DNA of 64,000 nucleotides from positions 23,320,866 through 23,384,865 of the forward strand of contig CM038706.1 of the NCBI GenBank assembly GCA_021613375.1. The letters run 5' to 3'. Every line of letters begins with the position of its first letter. Position 1 is the stretch's first letter. A program made the translations under genes and the position numbers. Positions 1 to 11,300 of the stretch are shown one piece after another. The stretch is from Megaleporinus macrocephalus (Eukaryota > Chordata > Actinopteri > Characiformes > Anostomidae). The notes beneath the pieces were generated by a model, which was not told the origin of the DNA, did not search any database, and worked only from the letters and a program-made list of their open reading frames with translations.

Positions 1-94
1 AATAGAGTTAGTCTCCATAATCCAATGATTTCACCAACCACTTGTCTAAACAGCCACAACTGTACAATATATAATGAATTCTTTGCATAATCAC

Positions 95-180
<86 letters not shown>

Positions 181-3100
181 TCCCAGGCTTAAAATAGGCC
201 AAGCTCAAAACAGCAAAACATTGAGATATTAGTGGCCTTAACAATAAATACTTTAAAAACTTAATAAAACTTAGTACAGAGAGCTTTTCACTTACATTTC
301 TAAAATAGTTTTGTAAGTAGAGTTGCACGTAATCTGTAACAGAAAGAAGAGGGACTATTGTTCCCCTCAGCAGTGATGACTTCAAACAGCTGAAAACCAT
401 TTAAGTTAGTTTGTGTGAGATCAAATATTCTCTACAAGGTTTAAACCTGGACTCTGACCAGCCAGTGTACTTTGGGCTTGGCCCTTTTCTTTGCCCGAGA
501 GTGTATACAAATATCAACAACAGATGTCTGTTTCAGAATCAACAGTATGACTAAAGCACTAGTTGTACCGCTCCCAGTTTTAGGTCCTGAATAACCGTTT
601 CCTTCCGCATATCATCATATCTGAGAACTGAGCTGGCTTAGGAAATCACTGTATCAGACCATCTTTGGGTTTATCCAGTTTCACACAATGCTTACAAAGC
701 GTTACTCAGTTTACCAGCTGACTCTCATCCAATTGCAACACACAGGCATGTGATAAGGGTGTATACTTCAGCCACTTCATTAAAAACACACTGCCCTTTA
801 TTTAAATGTCTGTAGATCTGTGAGGATTGGCAGATAACAGTGGGTTTGTGAGTGCAGATTCTCAAACTAGCCTGCTTGTTTCAGGATAAGCGCCAAACAA
901 ATCCAACACTGCCACCTTGTGGCTACATTTTTAACAAAATATCAGTATCCAAGTGCCATGTAGTATCAAATAAGCACAATCCAAAAGTCACCTTATTACA
1001 TTTACAATTACAATTTGTTCTACGGATTTACATTTAGTCATTTGGAAATATAAGAGTAATCAGACACATAATCAATAGAGGCAGGCATGCTGAAATGAGC
1101 CCAGACGTTTAAAGTGTGAGGTGGAGGTAAGTAGACTTCAAAGAACTCTACAGTAGAACAGTGTTGAGGCAAATGAAAGCAATAAAACAACAATCAGTGG
1201 CAGAGAAGGAGGTGTTACCTGCTAGGGTGCCATTTTAGGAGGCCCCTCTTTAAGCATGGCAACAGGAAAAGGTTCAGCAGAGCCCAGGAGTTTGACCAGC
1301 TTTATTGAAAACTGGCAGCTGTCGTGCAGTGGTGCTGATTGTGTTCTGTGCTGAGATAAGGCAAACTAGCTGGGAAATGTAGCTATAGCTCCATAAGACA
1401 AAAGGTGTGCAGCAGCCATGGTAGGAGAGACCTTGGTAGCACTGGTACACAAAGGATTCTTTTTAGAGCTCTCTCACGCACATTTTAAACAGCCTACACA
1501 GGATGCACTGTCACACTGTAGCTGACTAACATAAACTATGCAATATTTTTGAATCATACATGAAAAAGCATTAAAAATAATAAGCCACTTAGCTGTTACT
1601 GTCTTATTTAAAGAGTTTGCACTGCGGGTGATGGATTCTAGGTGACTGTAGGTCTCAAAAGGATACAGGTCCTTTGATTTCTCCGAAATAAAGACAGTAT
1701 TTGTTAGCCACATTCAAAGAGCACTACAAAGCAGAACGGCCGTCGGTGACATAATAGCCTTTCTCAGCTGTAGTTAGGCCTAATTGTCACAGTCACCACC
1801 AGAGTAGAAACGTCTAGGGAAAACCAGAAGTAATTAGGTGTCACAGATCGACTAGAGTTGATGGTTTAGGTATCAATTCTGTCTTAACATGCCTGGTTAG
1901 CATCAGCACTGTGCTTCACGTTTGATGAGAAATCATCAGGGGCAGCAGAGGAAATGTTCTTTATGTAGGCTTTATGCAGCAGCAGGCACTTCTTAGTTTA
2001 AGGCCTGTAAGAAAGGTTAGCATCCAAGATCAGGCCTACACTAGTAAGGAAGGCCTTTGTGTGTCTTGGGCCTTTAAAGCCAATCATAGCTAGGTTTAGC
2101 TAGCTGTTCTTTTACATGGTGGTATATCTAGTACGGCTTATGAGCATTGATTAGCTTCAAAGCTAAGACGCAGGTGGTGTGGGGACGTTCCCATAGCTCT
2201 GCAAGGCTCAGGGTCTATAGCAGCGCCCAATTCATCTAACAGTTAGCAATTAGCTGAGTGCTGATGAGGCAATATTAAGGGTGAGTCAACAGCAAACGCT
2301 GCGGTACGGTCTAGTAGAATCAATATTTTTCTATAGAAATGTTGCTATACATCCCTGCTGTACATGCCATCTCCCCAGTCTTGCCATCTCCTTGTTATTC
2401 CATCTGAAAATGTACTTTTAGATGACCAGTTATCGTTCTGAGCACATCAGTTTAAAACCCTAATGCTTGCCTACAAACACAGATTGGAGCAGCCCCTCCA
2501 TGAGCTGGAGAAACAGACACATCCTCCACCTCAAGTATGGCTCAGTGTGAATCACAGAGCCCTAGGATGAGTGTAAGGAAGCACCCAAACTGAGTCATCT
2601 TTTTGTAAAGTACCTAAATACTCAAGTACTCAGATTTTGACCAGCAGTAGCATCCTAAGTATATAATCAGCCACCAAACAGGTACAGGGCTGGGGATAAC
2701 AGTGGTAGCAGTCTCTTCTTACAGCTCAGTGTGCATAATAAGGGGTTCACAATTTGCTTCCTGTCAAAATTTGTTTAGGTGTTTATTATCATAAATCCAG
2801 ACATAAATCATAGTTTTGACTGCCTCTCATTAACAAGCTTGTTGAAGTATAGTTTGGAGGCCATTTCATATATTTGTTTGTTTACCCAAGCAGATATTAA
2901 TTTGCATAAAATGTAATATAATGTTATAATAACACATGGAAAGGTTTTTTTTATTAGGTTAGATACTAGAGATGCAACATTACAATGTATTATATTGTAT
3001 CAAATTATAGTGCAGCATATTGCATTATTGTAATGCATTATGAAGCATGTCAGCTTGTGGCAAATGTGCTTACATATATTAAATTGTTAACATATTAATT

Positions 3101-4548
3101 TGTTGCTAGAGGGTTAGAATGAGACAGTATAGAGCACAGACTTTCACAAAATACACAAATTGTTCTTCTATAATGTTCAAAATTAAATTTTAATAAACTA
3201 CAATGAAAACATTAACATATTAATTTAAGGCTTACTTTAGCTGCATGTATTACAAAACCCCTGACAGTTACATGCAAGCGATACTTCCATATTCATCTTC
3301 CTCAGTGAAAATTCCCTGTTTCAGATATTCCTAAAGATGTGAACACCAATACTGGCCAAAGTTAGCTGAAGCTACATACCTTAAAAAATATGTACTTAAA
3401 TCATGACAGCAAAAAGTCCCCTCAGCATAATGGAGTCTCCAGACCCCTTCCCTGTAGTTATCAAGCACCGCTCGTTTGGTAGCACCACCTCATAATGAAT
3501 CTTATAATGAAGGCTCTTAAATCTTTTTAAAGGTTCTTAATTTTTTCTTCTTCTTGGTATATCAAAATGCATCTATTCAGGTTTGTCAGTCACCTGTATC
3601 TCAATCCAAAAAAACATAGCAAACCATCTCTTTGCCAGTTTAAAATGTAAACACTGTTTTGACTTCTACAGAATAAAAAGATGTGTGATTCTAAAGGCTG
3701 TTAGGATTTGCCACTTAATTTTGTGTTGAGCAATCCCCCTACTCAATTCTGCATTCTAATTCTAATGAAAATTCCTCATTATGTTGTATGTTAAATTGAT
3801 TTAATTTGAAATTATTTAAATGTAAAATTAATATAAATATTAGGAAGAATAAGCAAGAATAATTAGTTAAACTAAACAGAATGCACATTTTAGAACATGG
3901 ACAAGCAAGTAACTGGAAAAACCAATAAATAAACTGGCAAGTTCTTCTCCACAATGAGTTTATCATAGATGTTTCTTGTTTTCATTGATTTCCCTACAGG
4001 AATAAAACAGAATGGACCAGGTTTAAGCTAGTATAGTGTTGGTACGGTGCTGGATCAGCTGGCCATCCATTCTGGCTGTCCTGCATACCATGTGCTGATC
4101 TTACTGTTTACCAATCCATGTAATGCTACTCAAAGGGAAACTCCAATGATTTTTCAAAAATGTTACATAATTAAATGGTTGGGATGTAAACTAAGTCATT
4201 CAGAGTGGTTTGATGGGAAATGTGCCATTCTAAAGAAACTTGTCAAGTCATGATTTTTCACTGTGGTGTTGTTAGAAACCAGATGTCTTTATTGTCGCTG
4301 AAAGCCCCGTCACAGAAAGTTATTAAATGAAATATGCTGCCTGATGTCTACAAAACTCTAAAGGTTTTACAATAAGGTTTCAGCTTACAATGTATTGTAA
4401 TCAGTTTACCCTAATCCACCCATGGCATAGGTTAAACTGTCATCACCATGACATAATAAACACACAGAAGACAATTGTAGGTTCATGATGATTTTGAATA
4501 GAAAATAAATGGCTATATTTGTGTTGTTGCTGTCACTGGAACTATATA
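1..4548. other. Intergenic, no gene recognised
   Basis: I found no exon with homology or convincing splice sites on either strand. A (TA)n tract lies near the start. Reverse-strand poly(A)-like signals (TTTATT on the plus strand) occur near 797 and 1301, so the first 1-1.3 kb could be the 3'UTR of a minus-strand gene lying to the left. That is speculation. The rest is AT-rich, with a weakly repetitive stretch around 2960-3050. Confidence 0.5.
100..179. repeat. (TA)n microsatellite
   Basis: About 80 bp of uninterrupted alternating TA. Any long Tyr-Ile open frame over it is an artefact. Confidence 0.97.
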
Positions 4549-5069
4549 CACTACCGGTCAAAATCCGGTTTGGGATCACAGTGAAATTTTCTTGTTTTCA
4601 ATGGAGTAGCCTTCCTTCCTTAACACAACAATGGACTGACGGGTCTCTAAAGAAAGTTGTTTCTTTCTGGCCATTTTGAGTCTGTCAGCAAGCCATCAAC
4701 TGCTGATGCTTCAGATACTAAACTAACCTAGAATGTTGTTCTCTCTTTTATGCTCACTTATTAGTAGAATGTTTTTCAGCTGTGCATCACAATTGAGCAA
4801 GAGTGTCCTAACAACCAATTAGTCCAATAACATCCTTAACTTGGATTGGTGGCCGTAACAGGAGATTTAGACAGAGGACTGAGAATTGCTGATAATAGGA
4901 CTATATGCAAAATAAGCCTCTATACAAAAATAGGATTTAATACAAACATTTCTATTCTTTAAAAATCATCTGATACACTTAAATTAATTGTGAAATGAAC
5001 AATATTGTTGATGGATTGCATGAATTGAAATTCAATTCTAAAGTGATCCTAAACTTTTGAGCGGTAGTA
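4549..5069. mobile_element. Tc1/mariner-like non-autonomous element
   Basis: The left end (after TA at 4547-4548) reads CACTACCGGTCAAAAT and continues to TTTGGGATCAC. The right end, 5043-5069, reads as its imperfect reverse complement (GTGATCCTAAACTTTTGAGCGGTAGT), and the right flank is TATATA, consistent with a TA target site. The interior is about 470 bp with no usable transposase frame. The terminal and internal sequence resembles a Tc1-type repeat I recall as widespread in fishes; the family is assigned from memory. It lies about 250 bp upstream of the pprc1 start codon. Confidence 0.75.
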
Positions 5070-5159
5070 TATATATATATATAATATTAATATTACTGTC
5101 CTTCGCGGTCCACTGTAGGGTCGGTGGACTTTTATCCGTTGTCCACAGCAACTGCTGCA

Positions 5160-5319
5160 TCTTTTAACTTTGAAACTGGAAGTTGGTGACGTCGACGCGC
5201 TGTGGGGGCGGGGCTTCAGCGCATGTGCCGTTTTGCCGGGAATGCAAATACCACGTGTCTCCGAGCCGGCTGTGAGTCAACGCGCTCTGATTCACACTTT
5301 CAGAGAGTGCAGTTGTAAG
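5160..5319 (+). promoter_or_regulatory. pprc1: pprc1 proximal promoter / 5'UTR
   Basis: A GC-rich stretch directly upstream of the pprc1 ATG with a dense set of recognisable sites: CRE-like TGACGTC (5187-5193), GC box GGGGGCGGGGC (5204-5214), NRF-1-like GCGCATGTGC (5219-5228), octamer ATGCAAAT (5242-5249), E-box CACGTG (5252-5257) and AP-1-like TGAGTCA (5273-5279). There is no obvious TATA box. The sites are motif matches; the transcription start is not known, so some of them may lie in the 5'UTR. Confidence 0.6.
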
Positions 5320-8300
5320 ATGGCGGCGCGCTGGGGAACAGGCGAGGAGATATTAAGTGCCTGTAATATGGAATATTTCTCAACAGCGACTCTCGACGAG
5401 GTGAGAACGACTCCCATTACTTCTTGATTAATTCTGCTTGAAACTTAGAACAGCTGTCACTTTTCGTTTCCCTCACAATCCTGGATAAATAGGTGGACCT
5501 GCAGGAGTCAGTGACACGTGGGTTGTGATGGGCGAGATGGCTCTAGTTGTACTCGCTCCTAAATGCTGTTCTCTTTATAATATGATCATTTGCAAAGTGG
5601 CATCTCAGTTTTATGTATGCTGAGTGTTTGCGTGGCGAGATTTTAAGACTAATCTGTTCCAGATGCTTGGCAGGCGTGCAGTAGCATCAGGCTAACCAGT
5701 TAGCTGGCCAGCTAGTTTCCCAGCTTTTGGAGATGATTCCATGCTTCATAGTTCAAATGACCTATTTAGTACCTGTAGACCTGTTTTTAACCTGGTTAGT
5801 TTTGTGCAGTGGTGGTTTCCTTGTTGGTGTACTGTACGAGCACTTCATCACACTGAGACTCCCAGATAGGGATCTGGAGTGAAGCAGTGCTGACTGAGTG
5901 GAGTTGCTAGCATAAACGTGCTGAGCCCGAGAAGACAGGCCTGCTGGAAAAATGCTTCACTATTTGTTGTTATTTTGTGCTTTTACGTTTATTGCATACC
6001 AACTTAACCAATAGAGCTGATTCTTTAATTCGTTGCTATCTGTCAAGCTTTTTCAACTACTGTCCTTTTAAAACAATACTATTTTCTCCTCTCACGCCCA
6101 CGTGGACTGGAATGAAGCAGATCTGTGTGCATTTATGTTTAAAATGAAAACCGTATCCTGATCTTTTAAAATCTTTTAAACCGTGATAAGACAATGTGCT
6201 TGATTTAAATAGTTTTATGAGAAATGTCTTCATGAGCAACAAGATGTCTTGTTGGTGTAGTGCTGCAGCTAAGATGATGTTTGGCTAGTGAAATATCTTT
6301 ATCTGCTTTGGTTTAAGTATGTTTTCCTGATTCACTCCGACTTAGGGAAATCAGAAAGTGTGTTTTGTTTATTCCTGTAAAGTGCACCCCAGTGTTTTAC
6401 CCACATGTCCAACACGTGGTACCCAAGTGGTGCTCGACTGGCTTGAAACTCACGTCTATTTTTGTTGACAGCATGTTTTTCCATGTGTATTTTATTTCCG
6501 CTAGCAACACTGGATACCACCGAGCTGTACAGGGAGTAAATTCCTGTGAAATGTGGATGCATGATACTTTTCGGGATACTCGTTAGCACCACTGACGCGT
6601 TTGTTGTACTGCACCACGTGTTTGCAGCCCCGGCCGGCCGGCGAGCTCGCTGCCCTTTGGCCAGTAGTGCAGTGCGCCACGGTGACGCGGCCTGCCCTGC
6701 ACGCGGATGTAGGCGATTTTTTTCTTTTTCGTGTCCTTCTGGATTATTATTTTTTTAAACAAATGCTCAAGTGCTCTATCCCAACACGAGCAGCTGGGGT
6801 ATCCACTTTTATCTTGGCTCACGAATGAAAGACATTAGCCTATATCCACCACGTGCACTTGGTGTTATGGATTAAACCCATGTGAGCAGACTAGGTGGTG
6901 TCACACATTCTGACGCCAATCAGGAATCTTTGGGGAAGTTTCTTGCCATGAGAAATCAATAGAGTGTACAGTGACACTTTTTTAGCAAGCATAACAATTC
7001 CTCATTAGTTTGGGGTGCTCACAGGCTGTTAAGATCTTCAGGGAGGAGGTGGAGGTGTTGTAAATAACTTCTGATCTTACTGCTCGATTTGGCAAATCAG
7101 GATAGATGTAAAGCCAAATCCAGCCTGTGTAAAATATTCTAATGTAAATACATGTTGGACAATAATTTATTGCAAAAATTAGTATATCAAAAATTGTGTA
7201 TGTGTGTATATATATAATTGTATATGTGGCATTTGGTGATTCCCACCCCTAAGGGATATATACGTAAAATTTAAGTTTTGACAAAGTGACTATTCAACAG
7301 TTTGTGTGTATATATAGTGTAACTATAATATTGTTAACAACTTGTGGACCATCAGGTGTCACTCCTTCACCCCCAACTGTCGGTTTGCATTTTTGGTTGC
7401 AGTGAGCTTTTTCCACATCTAAAATGCCCCTTGGGGGCAGGGTTGTTGGGCCAGACTTAACATGTTTCTCCTGCTCCAACAGGCAGAAATACTCCAGGAT
7501 GGGTTATGTGGCCTGCAGAACCATGGTCTGGACACTGGAGACACATTAGAAGCCCTACAGAACTGCCTGGATCCATCCATTCTGTCCATTTTTGAGCACT
7601 CCCCAACTGGAGAGGTGAATACATGTTTTCGTACTTTTTGGGGGAAATTAGTAAGCAAAAAGTTACCACCACACCATAACCTCTTTTTGGTTTTGGCTTA
7701 AATATTTTAATCAGTGATTCATGTTATTACTTTTGTCCTTTTATTCTGTTCCCTTTTAAAGGTCAAATTTGGTGTTGATGAAGAAAGCGAAGCCACACTG
7801 CTCACAGCACTTACTGAAATACTTGACAATGTAGATGATGAAAACCTTTCTCCTTTTGATTCCCTACCGGATGCAGAGCTTTTACAAGGCCAGAAAGGCA
7901 ATGAGCATGCATCGGTGAGTATGCAGTTGGGCTCACATGGCTTGTATTGATTTGGAAGTGTCATGAATATCAAGACGTTACTGTTCCTTGTCATTCCCTG
8001 GATATGTGGTTGCCAGCGGTGAGTGCTGATGTTATTCTGTCTCCTACAGCTGAGAAAATTCATGAGCCTCTCACGCTCTCCTCCAGAGAAGCAATCTATG
8101 TTGAATTCAAGGCGATTTCCTGGAAAGGTAGAGAATATAGTTAATATATTGTATTACTGTTGAACTTTTTGTACAATTCTGCTGTATAGCACTGCAAAGT
8201 ATGTGCCATGTTCTAACTTCCTTTCAAATATGAAGTGTTTAAAACTTTGTGTGTATACACAGACACTTCCATCTAACGGGTCCCTGCAAAGATGTGATGA

Positions 8301-11300
8301 AGAAGACGATGATGAGATTTCGTCTGTGCTTTTACAAGATTTGGATGAATCATCGACAGATGAACTGGACTGGGGTGTTCCCATACTTTTGGAGCATGAT
8401 GGAGAGAGCATGGCTGTCACCCTTAGTGACCTAGTTAAGCACATGCACCCCTACTCCATGACTGTGTGTGTGGAGGGAGAAGAACAACTTCTGCCTGAAG
8501 GAGGAATTGTGCTAGAGGTGGTGGATAAAGGGGAACATGGAGAACCCATTCTGGCCATCCCAGACCTAAGTGCTCCCATTTCTCTGCAAAGCAGAGACCC
8601 TGCAGAGTGGGAACAGAGAGTTCCTGAGAGCAGTCCTGAAAAGGCCAGTCTTAAGCCAGAGGTCCCTATAGCAGAGAAAGCCCTCTCCTCTGAAGATTCA
8701 CTTGTCAATAACGCTGTTGTAGAGAATGTGGGAATTAAACAGCCTAAAGAGGAGTCGTCTAAAAAATGTCTTTCAAAGAAGAAAAAGAAACGGAAAAATG
8801 ATGAAGCCCAACTTGTTGAAAGAAGAGTACTTAGGAGTGCATCCTCTAAAAAAGCAGTAGAGGAGCCCATCAGAGAACCTCGTGAGCAGCAAAAGAAGAA
8901 GAAAAAAGTGACATTTGCGTCTGTCCTTTCTGTAGATAAGCCTGAAATGTGTAAGGTGGAAAATTCATCAGAGATGAAGACTGAGGCTGCAAATGCGAGT
9001 TCTTCTTCAACTTTAATAACCACCACACCCACAGCTCAGGACCCACCCAGTGAAGCTTGTACTGAAGTCAAGCAAATACCAGTTGCATTACCTCTTGAAA
9101 AATGTGTAGAAAATGAGTCCTCCAAGGAGGAGCTTGCGGTCGGACTGCCAAGTGAACCCAAACCGAAATCACTCAGTTTACAACAGTATCGTCTCCTTCG
9201 TCAACACAAGAAACCATCTTCTCCGGAGAAGGCTGGGGATAACAGTACGAAGTGGCCCTCGCTGCCAGAGGCACCCAAGGAGCTTCCTCCAATCCCGTGC
9301 CTGCCTGACCCCAATCCCAGAGACCCACGACGTGCTCCCCCAACTCCTGTGAAGAAAGAGCCTGCTCCTGAAATTATGCCAGCATGGCAGCCAAGAGGCC
9401 CTGCAGCACCACCAACTCCTGAGGCTTTGCTAATTCCACCAGCATCTATATTAGCCTCTTCTAGAAAACCAGAGCCTCCTAAATCAGCTCTTCCACCTCC
9501 CTCTAATCCTCCAGCCTCTTGCTCAAGCCACGCAGTACAGCCTACCCCCCAGAAACTCCCTCTACCCACTGATGTGCCACAGAACACTATTCCCAGTCAG
9601 GTGTCTTCAGCTGCTAAGCAGAAACTTGAAATGCCTGTGTTGCTGCCGCTTGCTACCACAAATGGTGTTCCTCAAAGCCTCCATGCAGCCGGGCAGGCAA
9701 AGTGTTTACAAGATTCCACCTCTGATCAAGTGATCAAAGTGGTCCCATCAGGCCTCGCTGCTAACGTCCAGGATATCTGTAAGCCTCAGGCCATGACTGA
9801 AATCGCTACTAAAACCACTACAAACGTTCAGACCTCTGATGCTAGTCCTAATAAACCTAATGCTGCTGTGCCTCTAAAAAGAGAAGCTGAACAGGCTTTG
9901 GGAGATTCTGTGTCTGAATTAGCAAAGCCTCCCCTGCCAGCCAGTGCTACCAGGCCTGCTGTAGGGTCACAGCGTCATGTTGCGCCCATAGCTGCTCAGC
10001 CTTTCGCATCTGCTCCGATTCAGGCCAGAATTGTGAAGCTGGCAGAGCAGATGAGGATGGCTTCTGCTTCAGTTCCTAAAGCAAAGAGCCCTACAGCAGA
10101 GCTAATTGAGTCCTTCACTAGTGAAATTGGTGAGTACTGGTCCCTGTATATATTAGATGCTAGCAGTGTTGTTCTTCTATTTATTGGTGTCGTTTTGGCA
10201 GGAAATTAATTTGTGGGTGCCACTGTTAATTTTCAGGAATTGAAGCTACTGACCTAACCAGTCTCCTGGAGCAGTTTGAAGAGACTCAGCGTAAGTGTTT
10301 ATCACTATGTAAACAATTACCAAAGTAAAGAAGTTGATTCAAAACCAGCTGTTAACATGAATTTTATATTGCCTTGATATCAAACTGCACTGTATGTATT
10401 TCTAATTGTGGTGTTGATGACCCATTTGAATGCAATCTAGCTGTATAAGTAGATGCTATGGTTGGCACAGGGTCAGATATAGATCTTCCTTAAAGCACGG
10501 GCCAGTGTAGAAAGGGTGTAGCTATATCAAGTACAACTGCTTGCATGCTCTTTGTAGGTCTCCCTGTTACTTAAGACAAAATGTGGTGTGGTTGTGAGAG
10601 GGGGGCAGTGCCCCTTTAAAAGAGCCTCCTGTATGGTTGGGGCAGCTGTTGTGTCCTCATGCTTGCTGAGCTGCTGGAATTTTGCCTTGTTTGCAAATCC
10701 ATTTTAACTCATAGTTTGCGGTCTTTGTTTGGGCGGATGGACCAGCCCATGAGTGTGTGTGTGCTTATAGTCTGCTAGCACTGAGCTTTACAGGGGTTTA
10801 GGATCAGGCAGTCTACAACTACTATATATTTTCTTAATTAGGAAAATCTGATCTGATGTTGTTTAGAACTGCTCACCTTCTTATTGGGAACTCCGTGTCC
10901 CTGCACTTTTTTTTTCTCCATTCTGCTAATGAAAGGCTTGTTGAGTAGCTTAATCAGCTGTGATTAACACTACGAGGTCCATAGAACTGGAGCTGAGAAG
11001 CAGTGCTAAAATATGTTTTAAAATTCATTCCTGGTGGAGAGGAACACACAGGGTGCTGTTGGGTGAAATGGTAGCCAAAGAATGCCCTTCCAGGCTGCTG
11101 CCAAATACCACTATTTTTTCCATCATCAACATCACATCTTAAAAAAACAAAACAAAACAAAAAAACACATATATTGACATGTGCTGGTGGTTTTGGATAA
11201 TAACTAAAAAGGCTACATTTGTGCTGTAGATTTTGCGACACAGGATTCCTATCATCACAGTAACAATATCTTCAAACCAGAAGACTTTGTTTACATCTCA

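Noticed and set aside
8..400. Long minus-strand open frame with a Tyr-Ile run
   Set aside because: It is carried by the (TA)n microsatellite; no homology or splice sites.
601..640. TGAGAACTGA resembling the start of miR-146
   Set aside because: The match stops after 10 bases and no hairpin partner is seen.
8451..9587. Minus-strand open frames of 193 and 128 residues
   Set aside because: Antisense shadows of pprc1 exon 5; compositional bias (Ser/Phe or Gly-rich) follows from the sense Pro/Lys-rich coding.
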